Shown here in pieces: positions 26,970-35,260 of a stretch of DNA of 64,000 bases. The notes under the pieces are model-generated. The model was not told the DNA's origin and ran no database searches. It was given only the letters and a program-made list of their open reading frames with translations. Source of the stretch: Armatimonadota bacterium. GTDB taxonomy: Bacteria > Armatimonadota > Fimbriimonadia > Fimbriimonadales > Fimbriimonadaceae. The stretch spans positions 682,001 through 746,000 of the forward strand of contig JAFDWS010000002.1 in the NCBI GenBank assembly GCA_018268375.1, given 5' to 3'. Within the stretch, counting starts at the first letter, position 1, and every line of letters begins with the position of its first letter. A program made the position numbers and the translations under genes.

Positions 26970-29207
26970 GCGAGAGGCCGCCATCTGGGCTTGCTGCTGC
27001 TGCAAGGAGGCGATCGCTTGTTCCATCGCAAGAAACTTCTTCTTCAGCGTGTCTTGCCTGATCACGAGCGTGTCTTGGAAAGACTTGATTTGGTCGGTCA
27101 GGTCGTCGATCTGGGACTGGATGGATTTCTGTGTCGCCGGCAAGAGTCCGTTGGTGACGTCGTTGACCGTTTCGATCGAGCCGAGCATGCGTGACGAGAG
27201 GCCCCGCGTGTACCGCAGGGTACCGACTTGGCCCGTGGTCGTCCCAGTGTATTGAATCTGTAGGCCGGCAGTGTTCGCGTTCGTGTCTTTGCCGAGCAAG
27301 TACTGTCCGGTACCCGTGGCCTCTTCGCCGTTGATCGTGCCGGCCACATCGAACCCTGTGGTGTGGACGCCGCCGGCAGTTCCGAAGCCGGTGTTGTCAT
27401 CGGCCGCATCGAGGTTGCTTACGACCGTGAAATCAGATGCCGAGCCGTATTTCTGAGCGGCGATTTTGAGCTTGCCATCGGTATCGACGCTGGCTACCAC
27501 CTTGTCTTTTAGCGTGGAGTCGGCGTTGATGAGGTTGACGATCTCTGCCAAAGTCTTGCCCGAGCCGATCGTGAGCTTGTAGTCAGTCTTGAAGGCCTTG
27601 CCGCTGAAGGTGAGCTCTTCTCCACCGACGCTCGGCTGAGTCATTGCTGAGCCAGAGAGGTTGCTCGCGATCGTCGCGGCCTGGGTGATGTCCACAAGAT
27701 AGCCGGACGTGCCGGAGTCCTTCGTGCGGTTGATGCTAGAGACAAACGCGATGCCTTCATTCGCGGAAGTGCCGCTCGAGACCATGATCGCCTTGACGGC
27801 GTCGGTATCGCTGCTCAGGGCCGCATCAAGCTTGGATTCGTCGAGCGTGAGTTTGCCGTCACTGTCCAATTGGAAGCCGATATCGGCCATGCTGCGGAAC
27901 TTGCCCGACCCGACCATGTCGAAGAGACTGGACTGTACCGCGCTCACGGCCTGACTCGTCACGGTGTCGCCGAACAGCGGTCCCGAATCGAACGTGTCTG
28001 CGTCAAAGGCGGAGTTCGTCTTCACGAAATCCATGAGCCCGTTGAACGCGTCCATGTAGGACTTGAAGCTCGCCTTGATCTTGCTCGTGTCGCGCGAGAT
28101 GTCGATGGTCGTCGTGGCCGAACCCTGGGTCTCGTCTTTGAGCAAATTGAAGGTGATGCCTGCAGCAGCATCTGTGACCGAATTGGTGTAGCTGGTCAGT
28201 TCGATCCCGTCCAGCTTGTAGGAAGCGTCCTTGGCCTCGATGACCTCGTTGGAGTAGCCGTTCTGAAAGACGCCGAGCGCTGCCAAGAGGTTGTTGCTGT
28301 CGACCGGTTGGCCGGTCAAACCTGTGACCTCCAGCTTCTGGACAGTTCGCCCGCCTTCCGTGACTTCTTTGACGCTCGCGGTCACGCCGGATCCGCCAGC
28401 CGCCAGATTGATCTTGGCGGCGACCGAGGAAAGGGAATCGGTTTGGAAATCGATGTTGACGTCGTTGCCCTCGACCGTGACAATGCCACTGTTCGCGGCG
28501 CCACTCATGGTCTTGATCGTGTCGGTGGCGTTCGAGAAGCCATAGCTTCGGAAGCCGCCCGATACCGGTTCTCGGTAGCTGGTCGTTCCGTTGATGATGC
28601 CGAGGCTCTGCATGACCGAGCCCGAGACATCGGCCACCTGAAGCTTGTTCGCGACGCCGGTTGTCTTGGAAGTGAGCGAGAGGTAGGCGGTGCCGTTACT
28701 GTCTTTGATGATGGATGCGACGGCACCCGTCCCAAGCCCGTTGATCTTCTTGGCGATCGAGGTGAGAGTGTCGGTGGCGGTGACGTCGAAGGACTCTCCA
28801 TCGACGACGACCTGGCCGGAGAGGTTGAGAGCGGTGTCGGCCCCGACCTGTGAGTTGGAGACAACCTTGTGGGCCTTGGCCAACTTGTGAACGGTGAGCG
28901 AATAGGAGCCCGCTGAGGCCGCAGAACTGGCGCTGACGCTGGCGATTGTCGAGTCCCCCACGGAGGCCGTCGAGGGGTCAAAGCTCGAGCTGGTGCTCAA
29001 GCCGGCCGCGGCGGCGTTGAGGGTGACGATCTTGCCCTGGAGCTGGCCATAGATGCCGAGGGTCGCGGTCAATTGCGCCTGGCGCGACTGCATCCTCGAC
29101 ACGGGGATCGCCTCGATCTGCATCAGCTGGCTGATGATCGAGTTCGTGTCGATGCCGGAGCCAAGTCCGGAGAACGAGATACCGCTCAGGTTGCCGCTCA
29201 GAGACAT
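26955..29207 (-). CDS. fliD: Flagellar hook-associated protein 2 (filament cap)
   Basis: FliD caps the growing flagellar filament and folds incoming flagellin. The N-terminal signature FSGLGSGIDTNSIISQLMQI, and the C-terminal segment with SIQSQIDDLTDQIKSFQDTL and the coiled coil FLAMEQAIASLQQQQAQMAA, are characteristic. At 750 residues it is longer than typical FliD (450-650), with an extended Ser/Thr/Gly-rich central region likely to form the surface-exposed domains. It lies four bases after the HDOD gene and presumably shares its promoter. Confidence 0.93.
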   Translation of the reverse strand: MSLSGNLSGISFSGLGSGIDTNSIISQLMQIEAIPVSRMQSRQAQLTATLGIYGQLQGKIVTLNAAAAGLSTSSSFDPSTASVGDSTIASVSASSAASAGSYSLTVHKLAKAHKVVSNSQVGADTALNLSGQVVVDGESFDVTATDTLTSIAKKINGLGTGAVASIIKDSNGTAYLSLTSKTTGVANKLQVADVSGSVMQSLGIINGTTSYREPVSGGFRSYGFSNATDTIKTMSGAANSGIVTVEGNDVNIDFQTDSLSSVAAKINLAAGGSGVTASVKEVTEGGRTVQKLEVTGLTGQPVDSNNLLAALGVFQNGYSNEVIEAKDASYKLDGIELTSYTNSVTDAAAGITFNLLKDETQGSATTTIDISRDTSKIKASFKSYMDAFNGLMDFVKTNSAFDADTFDSGPLFGDTVTSQAVSAVQSSLFDMVGSGKFRSMADIGFQLDSDGKLTLDESKLDAALSSDTDAVKAIMVSSGTSANEGIAFVSSINRTKDSGTSGYLVDITQAATIASNLSGSAMTQPSVGGEELTFSGKAFKTDYKLTIGSGKTLAEIVNLINADSTLKDKVVASVDTDGKLKIAAQKYGSASDFTVVSNLDAADDNTGFGTAGGVHTTGFDVAGTINGEEATGTGQYLLGKDTNANTAGLQIQYTGTTTGQVGTLRYTRGLSSRMLGSIETVNDVTNGLLPATQKSIQSQIDDLTDQIKSFQDTLVIRQDTLKKKFLAMEQAIASLQQQQAQMAASRSGSG

Positions 29208-29211
29208 GGTT

Positions 29212-30090
29212 TTAGATGAGGCCGAGGAACTCTTTCGCCCGGGTCACGTTGTTGAGCAAGTCTTCCTTCATTTCCTCTACCTCCTCGTCGCTGAAGGCGA
29301 GCCACTCGTTCACGGCGGGAGACCACTCTTGGTTGATCGTGCCGGAGACGCCATCGGTGCAGGCAGCGGCGAGCCGGTCTGCGACGTTGACCACGTTGAG
29401 CACCGGAATCAGGCTCTCTTCAGGACAGCCTTGAGGGTCTTCGTGCCATTTGATGACGTCGGTGAGGGCGTGGGGGAAGTTCCACCGCTCGGCAAGCGCG
29501 CCGCCGAGGTCGGCGTGGTTGGTGCCGAGCATCTTGTTCTCCGCTTCGATCAAGTGCTCGTTCGTCTTCGAAATTTCGGAAAGGACTTGCTGGTATGGCT
29601 GGTTAAAGGCGGTGAGAAGGAAGAGGCGACCGATGTCCCTGAGGAGCCCACCGATGAAGCAGAGGTCTTGGTCCTTGGTCGGCAGACCCTTCTTTTTGGC
29701 CATGGCTTGGGCGGTCGTAGCCGCGGCGAACGAGTTCTCCCAGAACGCGCGCTGGACTTCGATGATCTTTGGACTCGGAGTGTTGAGGGCATTGAGGACG
29801 CCGACAGACAGCACGAGGTTCCGGACCTGGTGCATGCCGAGGATGGCGATGGCCTGTCCGATGTACCCGACTTGCCTTGGCAAGCCGAAATAAGCGCTGT
29901 TGACGACCTTGAGGAGCTTTGTGGCGATCCCGGCGTCTGCCGAGATCAGGTTCTCGATCTCGGTGGTCGAGACCGTGTCCTTCTCGGTCGCTTGCAAGAC
30001 CTGGACGATGACCGTTGGCATCGCCGGCAGGTCGATCATCGCTTTCTCAATGTACTTTTGAATCGAGTAGTTGTCAGATCTGAGTGCCAT
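29212..30090 (-). CDS. HDOD domain signalling protein
   Basis: This 292-residue protein is a single HDOD domain (about residues 15-215) with a short C-terminal extension. Typical segments are LPAMPTVIVQVLQATEKDT, ISADAGIATKLLKVVNSAYFG and QVGYIGQAIAILGMHQVRNLVL. HDOD proteins lack the full HD metal site and act as signalling scaffolds in motility and chemotaxis. Its position directly before fliD and after a CheW gene supports such a role. A weak sigma-28-like element lies at 30149-30178. Confidence 0.88.
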   Translation of the reverse strand: MALRSDNYSIQKYIEKAMIDLPAMPTVIVQVLQATEKDTVSTTEIENLISADAGIATKLLKVVNSAYFGLPRQVGYIGQAIAILGMHQVRNLVLSVGVLNALNTPSPKIIEVQRAFWENSFAAATTAQAMAKKKGLPTKDQDLCFIGGLLRDIGRLFLLTAFNQPYQQVLSEISKTNEHLIEAENKMLGTNHADLGGALAERWNFPHALTDVIKWHEDPQGCPEESLIPVLNVVNVADRLAAACTDGVSGTINQEWSPAVNEWLAFSDEEVEEMKEDLLNNVTRAKEFLGLI

Positions 30091-30148
30091 TCCTTTCGTC
30101 CTTCGCCGCCCGGCAAGCCTGCTGGGCGCATCCTTCCCTCGTGACCTC

Positions 30149-30178
30149 GTTTCGGCGGGAAGAGCCGAACGGTCTTAA
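30149..30178 (-). promoter_or_regulatory. Weak sigma-28-like promoter before the HDOD-fliD unit
   Basis: On the minus strand, TTAAGACC (30178-30171) and GCCGAAAC (30156-30149) are 14 bases apart. The -10 half matches GCCGATAA well, the -35 half poorly. The same bases can also form a short TTCGGC/GCCGAA hairpin. Confidence 0.3.
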
Positions 30179-30261
30179 GGTTTGTTCCGCACCGCGGGAA
30201 GAATTCCCAACGGCGCCAGATGAATCTTTCAGGGGAGACTGCTTGCCGCTCATGTTCACCC

Positions 30262-30642
30262 CTATGCCGCCAATGTCTTGTCGACATCGATGTAAGTGAG
30301 CCCCTCCGCCGAAGGGCCAGAAACGATTTCCGTGACTTCGTCGACGAGGAAGCCGATGGATCCGCCGGCGGTGTCCGCGACGATGATGCGGCTCCCCGGC
30401 GAGTCAGGCTCCTCGGGCAAGTCCATCCGCCGACGAAGGTCGACGACCGGGACTGTCTTGCCGTGGATGTCCATAAGCCCCTTCATGCTGGGCCCGGCCC
30501 CTGGGACCGGAGTCAATGGGGACGGGCGCACGATTTCGCTGACTCGAAAGATATCGATGCCGAACGAGCTTGCGCCGAGCCGGAAAACGACGGTTTGCCG
30601 GTTCGCCAAGAGGTTGTCCACCGAGGCCCAGGTTCCTTCCAT
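30262..30642 (-). CDS. cheW: CheW-like chemotaxis coupling protein
   Basis: This protein of 126 residues is a single CheW domain: RQTVVFRLGASSFGIDIFRV, SEIVRPSPLTPVPGAG, GLMDIHGKTVPVVDLRRRM and IGFLVDEVTEIV. CheW links chemoreceptors to the CheA kinase. It is slightly shorter than usual. No cheA or receptor gene lies in the window. A ribosome binding site (GAGGAC) and a sigma-28-like promoter precede the gene, as expected for late flagellar and chemotaxis genes. Confidence 0.88.
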   Translation of the reverse strand: MEGTWASVDNLLANRQTVVFRLGASSFGIDIFRVSEIVRPSPLTPVPGAGPSMKGLMDIHGKTVPVVDLRRRMDLPEEPDSPGSRIIVADTAGGSIGFLVDEVTEIVSGPSAEGLTYIDVDKTLAA

Positions 30643-30661
30643 GAAGAGTCCTCATTTGAAA

Positions 30662-30689
30662 TCTTCGGCGTCTGGGGCGCACAACTTTA
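30662..30689 (-). promoter_or_regulatory. Sigma-28 (FliA/SigD)-like promoter of cheW
   Basis: On the minus strand, TAAAGTTG (30689-30682) and GCCGAAGA (30669-30662) are 12 bases apart, equal to TAAA-N16-GCCGA. This closely matches the flagellar sigma consensus TAAAGTTT / GCCGATAA. It ends about 20 bases before the start codon. Confidence 0.6.
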
Positions 30690-30748
30690 CGGGGCGTCTC
30701 AGTTCAAATATGCAAAGGGGGAGAACCGGAACGGACTCGCCGAGAGTC

Positions 30749-30754
30749 TATAAT
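30749..30754 (+). promoter_or_regulatory. Leaderless -10 box TATAAT
   Basis: A perfect TATAAT lies six bases before the ATG at 30761, so the start codon is at the predicted transcription start. There is no ribosome binding site. Confidence 0.6.
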
Positions 30755-30760
30755 AGGATC

Positions 30761-31768
30761 ATGTCTGCTCTTGGACGCCTTGTTTTATGCAGCCTCACGG
30801 CTTTGCTTTCGGCACTTTCATTTGGTAGAGACATCACGGTCACCTCGCCCGTTCGGGGTGCCTACCTGGGTACTTCCAACAAGGTCAATTTCAGCATTGT
30901 GGACGCCACGTTCGACGTTACTGTGAACGTGGTCGCGACATTCAAGAACGGTCAGAACAACATCAAGGTCACGGTTTCGAAGGTGTTCACACCCGACGCC
31001 GCCAACAAGATCAACGACTCGATCGACCTGAACTTCAGCGACACCGCCCCTCAGGGTGACTGGGTGATCGTCGTGACGCCGGTCGAGAAGGATGAGAACG
31101 GCAACACGCTCCCTTACATCCACCCCAACCGGACGATCGATCCGGTTCATGTGGACGTCAAGGCGCCCACTTTCAAGACTTTTAACCCGATCGACGGCTC
31201 GTTCGGCAAGGGCATCATCCACGTCGTCGCCAACTTGAGCGAACTGAACGTGGACACCTGGAAAGTCCAGGTGAACAACAAGGACATCCCGAACAACAGC
31301 GGCAACACGACCCTGGTCAGCGTCGACTTCGACTCCAACACGATCCAAAAGGACGGCCCCCAGACGATCTCGGTGAAGGTGGACGATCTTGCGAAGAACA
31401 GCGCGACCAAGTCGGCTTCGATCACGATCGACCGGATCAAGCCGGGCACTCAGATTGTCGCGCCGGTTCCCACGAACCCATTGCCGCCCAACACGGACGT
31501 GATCGTCCAGGTCCATATCAAGGACCAGTTCTCGGCCTCGGTCGATGTGACGGGTGTCGACGTCGTCGCCAAGAAGCTCGATGGGACCTTTATCACCCGC
31601 GTCTCCCGGAGGGCTTTCAGCGCGGTCGGGAACGATGTGAACTGGTCTGGCCGCATCAGATGGCGTTCGGATCTCCCTCAAGAATTCAAGATTGTCGCAA
31701 CGGCCGTGGACAAGGCCGGAAATGTTGCGACTCTCCAAGAAATCCGGGTCCGAGTCGGGAATCGTTGA
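30761..31768 (+). CDS. Secreted protein with Ig-like repeats
   Basis: This 335-residue protein has a signal peptide (to about residue 23, LSALSFG) and then about three bacterial Ig-like beta-sandwich repeats: DITVTSPVRGAYLGTSNKVN, then VDVKAPTFKTFNPIDGSFGK, and KSASITIDRIKPGTQIVAPV. The last repeat ends with VATAVDKAGNVATLQEIRVRV, the AVDxAGN pattern of surface Ig folds. It probably acts outside the cytoplasm in adhesion or as a scaffold. It heads a run of envelope genes and is transcribed from a TATAAT box six bases before the ATG. Confidence 0.75.
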   Translation: MSALGRLVLCSLTALLSALSFGRDITVTSPVRGAYLGTSNKVNFSIVDATFDVTVNVVATFKNGQNNIKVTVSKVFTPDAANKINDSIDLNFSDTAPQGDWVIVVTPVEKDENGNTLPYIHPNRTIDPVHVDVKAPTFKTFNPIDGSFGKGIIHVVANLSELNVDTWKVQVNNKDIPNNSGNTTLVSVDFDSNTIQKDGPQTISVKVDDLAKNSATKSASITIDRIKPGTQIVAPVPTNPLPPNTDVIVQVHIKDQFSASVDVTGVDVVAKKLDGTFITRVSRRAFSAVGNDVNWSGRIRWRSDLPQEFKIVATAVDKAGNVATLQEIRVRVGNR

Positions 31769-31792
31769 CGAGGGTCTGGCTCGTCGTATAAG
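31765..31792 (+). promoter_or_regulatory. Sigma-70-type promoter of the outer-membrane barrel gene
   Basis: TTGACG (31765-31770, overlapping the previous stop) and TATAAG (31787-31792) have a 16-base spacer. The leader of about 33 bases contains GGAG ten bases before the TTG start. Confidence 0.6.
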
Positions 31793-31831
31793 ATCAGAAG
31801 AGTTCAGCCAGGCTGTAGGAGACAAACAGAG

Positions 31832-32965
31832 TTGCAAGCACGGAAGCGATTAGTCATCAGTGCCGGCGTCGTTATGGCGTCGGCTTTCGCGTCGGCCCAA
31901 GTGCCCGACCTTATGAACGCCCTTGACGCCGGTGGTAGGGCGATGGGCATCGGTGGATCGACGCAGGCGACGGACAGCAACACCTTGTCCACTTACTACA
32001 ACCCTGCGGGACTTGGTTACATTTCTGACACGACCTTCTCGTTCGCAGCCCGGAACCTGCCCCAGTCGGACAACACGATTTCGGGGAATTTCGCAAGCCC
32101 GGACTTCAGCACGTCGCGCGAGTCGGGCCCACGCCGCATTACCCATGTGGGGTTCGCGACACCGATGCGGGGAGGCGTCCTTGGCTTGTCCTACACGATG
32201 GGCGGCTACATGAAGGACTTCCGGTCTGGCCAAAACTTGACGGACGGCGGGGTCATCATCCAGAACTACCTTGAGACCTTCGGTGCCCAGACCGATTTCT
32301 TCACTCTCGCCTGGGGCAAGCAGATGGGCCAGACGAACTGGGGGTTCGGCGTCGTGGTGGCCAACCAGTACATCTCTGACGTGGGCAGCTACGAGATGTT
32401 CGACAGTGAGAACCAGTTCATCGGTACCACCCGGATCGACAACTCTGGCAACACCTACGGCGTCGGAGGCATCGTGGGAGTCCAGTTCTCGCCTTCCCGC
32501 GACGGGAAGAGCCAGGTGGGCATCAGCGTCCGCACTCCGATCAGCCTCTCGAACAACACGTCGACGAGCCCTTACCTGAACAAAGTGCCGGGCCGAGCGT
32601 CAATCGGATTGGCCTCACGGACCGATCCTTTGCGGGGTGGAAAAGACTTTATCGTCTACGGAGCCCAACTGGACTACTTCTTTGGTTCGGACAAGAACGG
32701 AATCTTCAACCGGAAGGACACCCTTTCGGGCGGAATCGGCTTCGAATACAACTATCATCGAGGCAACGCCAGGATCCCGATCAGGGCAGGCTACGCCTTC
32801 ATACCCAAGGGTGGGGACATGTTCATCGAGCGGAACACGTTCACTTTCGGCTTGGGGTATCGTCCCGATAACAGCAACCTCGCTGTTGACGTCAATTTCG
32901 GCTTGCCTTCGGGCGGCGGAACTTATGACATGGGTTTGTCGCTGACGTACAAAGTTGGTAAGTGA
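31832..32965 (+). CDS. PorV/FadL-like outer membrane beta-barrel protein
   Basis: This 377-residue protein has a signal peptide (ending ASAFASAQ). The mature start GGRAMGIGGSTQATDSNTLS, then TYYNPAGLGYIS, is the hallmark of the PorV/PorQ (UPF0164) and FadL-like outer membrane barrel family. Alternating hydrophobic strands end in GLSLTYKVGK. Such barrels serve as transport channels or as type IX secretion shuttles; which applies here is unknown. It starts at TTG with GGAG upstream and has its own promoter. The next gene carries a caspase-fold domain. Confidence 0.8.
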   Translation: MQARKRLVISAGVVMASAFASAQVPDLMNALDAGGRAMGIGGSTQATDSNTLSTYYNPAGLGYISDTTFSFAARNLPQSDNTISGNFASPDFSTSRESGPRRITHVGFATPMRGGVLGLSYTMGGYMKDFRSGQNLTDGGVIIQNYLETFGAQTDFFTLAWGKQMGQTNWGFGVVVANQYISDVGSYEMFDSENQFIGTTRIDNSGNTYGVGGIVGVQFSPSRDGKSQVGISVRTPISLSNNTSTSPYLNKVPGRASIGLASRTDPLRGGKDFIVYGAQLDYFFGSDKNGIFNRKDTLSGGIGFEYNYHRGNARIPIRAGYAFIPKGGDMFIERNTFTFGLGYRPDNSNLAVDVNFGLPSGGGTYDMGLSLTYKVGK

Positions 32966-32978
32966 TCAGGGTTCACGG

Positions 32979-34313
32979 ATGAGTCTCAAGCGCGCACCGT
33001 TATTAGTCTTCATGTTGGGGCTTGCGCCCCTGGCATTTTCACAGGCGTGGAGCGACGCTTATGAGAAAGCCCTTGCCTCTGCCCGGAACAAGGACTGGGT
33101 GAGCGCCCGCGGCGCGTTCCAGGAAGCCATCGCAGTAAGGCCCGAGGATCAGTCTGGCCCGACCAACCTCCCTGGACCGGTCACGGAGCCCAGGCGCTGG
33201 CGGGACGGGGCGCCCTATTCGCCCAATTTCGGCGCCGCTTACGCTTCTTTCAAGCTCGCTGAGGGTAGCGCGGAAGTCGAGAGGAAGACCTATCTCGAGC
33301 AAGCCATGCAGGGCTTCGAGACTCTTGTGGCCAAACGCCAAATCTCGGCCCCGACGCTTTACTTCCTTGACAAGACGTACGGCATGCTCAATATGCCGGA
33401 CAAGCAGCGCGAACTCCAGACTTACCTTCAGGTCGCTCCGTCGTGGAGAGTCGACACGGTCTTCCTGACACCGGAGGAAAACGCCAATATCACGAGCCTG
33501 ACACCAGGCGGTCCGGCGACCGCCAACCCGGGCACGGGCACAGGCCCGGTCGTCACGGTGGTTCAGCCTGGTAAGGTCGCGAACCCGACAGCGTTAGCAG
33601 GCCCGGTGCCGGTGGTGCCGACGAAATTTGCCCTTATCATTGGCAACACGCTCACTCAGATGGGCTCTGGATCAATCGCTTTCGCAAGTAGCGACGCGAT
33701 GGTCATCCGGCAGGCGCTCGTCCAAAACGCGGGCTACGACGACAAGAACGTCGTTGTGGTGAGCGATGCCACCAGCGGCCAGATCATGACCGCAGCCAAG
33801 GCCCTCGCGTCGACCATGCCATCGGGCGGCACCGTCTTGATCTACTTCAGCGGGATCGGCGTGAACATTGATGGCAAGGACTACTACGCTGGAGTTGATG
33901 CGGCCATGAGCACGGACACGAACAAAATGGTGGCCAAGGAGCAGCTCATGCAGGTCTTCCGCGACAAGGGCGCGCAGATTTTTTCGTTCTCGCAAGCTAA
34001 TCGGCCAATCGACAGTGGCCGCTATTTCGGGATGGAAGTTCCGCTGACCGGGCGCTATGCGCAATGCCAGGCAACGAGCCCGGGTGGCCAAGTCTTCAGT
34101 GCGATCGTCGACGACAAGCCGGTGGGCATTTATACCAAAGCTTTCGTCGATACGCTGGCGTTGTTCCGCTCCAACCGGGTTCCTGTCGTAGAATTCTGTT
34201 GGGCGGTTTTCCAGATGATGCAAGGAGCCGGTGACGCTCGAGAAGGTGGCGGTACCCCACAGGTTCCCAGCAACCCGATCATCAACCAGATGGGCACCGA
34301 AGCGGCCTTCTGA
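32979..34313 (+). CDS. Secreted TPR protein with inactive caspase-like domain
   Basis: This 444-residue protein has a signal peptide (to about residue 21), a helical TPR-like region (about 22-155), a Pro/Gly/Thr linker (about 170-212) and a caspase-fold domain from about 214: KFALIIGN, ASSDAMVIRQALVQNAGY, NVVVVSDATSGQI, TVLIYFSGIGV. The catalytic His of the usual YSGHG is Ile (FSGIG, residue 293), and where the DxC motif is expected the protein reads QIFSFSQAN with no Cys. It is therefore predicted to be a pseudoenzyme. It lies 13 bases after the barrel gene and is probably co-transcribed. Confidence 0.75.
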   Translation: MSLKRAPLLVFMLGLAPLAFSQAWSDAYEKALASARNKDWVSARGAFQEAIAVRPEDQSGPTNLPGPVTEPRRWRDGAPYSPNFGAAYASFKLAEGSAEVERKTYLEQAMQGFETLVAKRQISAPTLYFLDKTYGMLNMPDKQRELQTYLQVAPSWRVDTVFLTPEENANITSLTPGGPATANPGTGTGPVVTVVQPGKVANPTALAGPVPVVPTKFALIIGNTLTQMGSGSIAFASSDAMVIRQALVQNAGYDDKNVVVVSDATSGQIMTAAKALASTMPSGGTVLIYFSGIGVNIDGKDYYAGVDAAMSTDTNKMVAKEQLMQVFRDKGAQIFSFSQANRPIDSGRYFGMEVPLTGRYAQCQATSPGGQVFSAIVDDKPVGIYTKAFVDTLALFRSNRVPVVEFCWAVFQMMQGAGDAREGGGTPQVPSNPIINQMGTEAAF

Positions 34314-34321
34314 TTCTGGAA

Positions 34322-35260
34322 TTGCTTAAAGAAATGGAGGACAGGCGGAAGCGCCCGTACGCGCCGCCGCTGGATCCGCGGGCAGTCGTGATCATGCGTA
34401 AGATGGCCGGCGAATATGCCGACCGGTACGCGCAAGAGTTCCTTCTGCCGCATATCAAGCGTGTGGCCTCTCTGACCGAGTCGGACAAGGACTCGGTGGC
34501 AGCCGCACTTGAAGACCCCTACTGTGCCTTGTTGGCGTTCTTCGGGCACTATGCCTTTGCGCGGAGGGGCAAAGACCGCGACGACCTTGCCGGCAATGCT
34601 CTCGACGCGATGAAGAAGATGGTGTCGGAGAAACCATTCGAGGAAGTCCTCGACATGGCCGACGGCACGCTCATGTGGCAGGCCTTTGAAAGCGTCTGCA
34701 AGGCGAGCGGGAAGAAGGCCAACGAGCAGCAGAACCGTGGACCTGTGCAAGGGATGCTCGAGCTTGCCCAGGAGATCCATCGGCTGGACCCTGAACTCTC
34801 GCTCGCGACCTGGGTGACAGACGGGATCGAGGATACGGGCCACTTGGAGGCCCAGCACCTGCGCATCGTCGATATCCGCGGCGTCGGGCCGAAGAGCGCG
34901 TCCACATTCATCCGCGACATGGTTTGGCTCTACGACGTCGAGGAGCTTCTGGTGCCCACTGACAGGGTGTTCGTCCAGCCGGTCGATCGGTGGCTGCGCA
35001 TGATGACGCCGTACGTCGTCCCCGAGGAAGGGCTCGCCGATCCAGCCGATTGGATCGTCGCCGGCAAGATATCGAAGTACACACGGCGTGCGGGCCTGAG
35101 CGGCATTTGCTTCAACATGGGAACGACTTACTTCGGCCAGAAGGTCGTAGGCGACCCGTCACGGTTCGAATCCGCTATTCGCGACCTACTGGTTCAAGAG
35201 GTCGATAAGGCACGAGGCCTCAAAGCTTCGGGAGAGCCAGGCGAAGGCCATCTAATGTGA
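34322..35260 (+). CDS. HhH-GPD-like DNA glycosylase-related protein
   Basis: This 312-residue protein is mostly helical. Its core resembles the HhH-GPD base-excision fold: a helix-hairpin-helix IRGVGPKSASTFIRD (about 185-199), with Lys191 where bifunctional glycosylases have the catalytic Lys, and an Asp in VQPVDRWLRMM (about 222) where they have the catalytic Asp. The Lys-Asp distance is 31 residues against 18 in endonuclease III. No C-terminal iron-sulfur cysteines are visible. It could be a divergent repair glycosylase or a pseudoenzyme. The start is uncertain (TTG 34322 or ATG 34334). It overlaps the convergent coaX by 41 bases. Confidence 0.65.
   Translation: MLKEMEDRRKRPYAPPLDPRAVVIMRKMAGEYADRYAQEFLLPHIKRVASLTESDKDSVAAALEDPYCALLAFFGHYAFARRGKDRDDLAGNALDAMKKMVSEKPFEEVLDMADGTLMWQAFESVCKASGKKANEQQNRGPVQGMLELAQEIHRLDPELSLATWVTDGIEDTGHLEAQHLRIVDIRGVGPKSASTFIRDMVWLYDVEELLVPTDRVFVQPVDRWLRMMTPYVVPEEGLADPADWIVAGKISKYTRRAGLSGICFNMGTTYFGQKVVGDPSRFESAIRDLLVQEVDKARGLKASGEPGEGHLM

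Noticed and set aside
30091..30261. Riboswitch in the leader of the HDOD gene
   Set aside because: There are two small hairpins (30108-30127 and around 30149-30170), but no match to a c-di-GMP or other known aptamer core could be recognised by eye.
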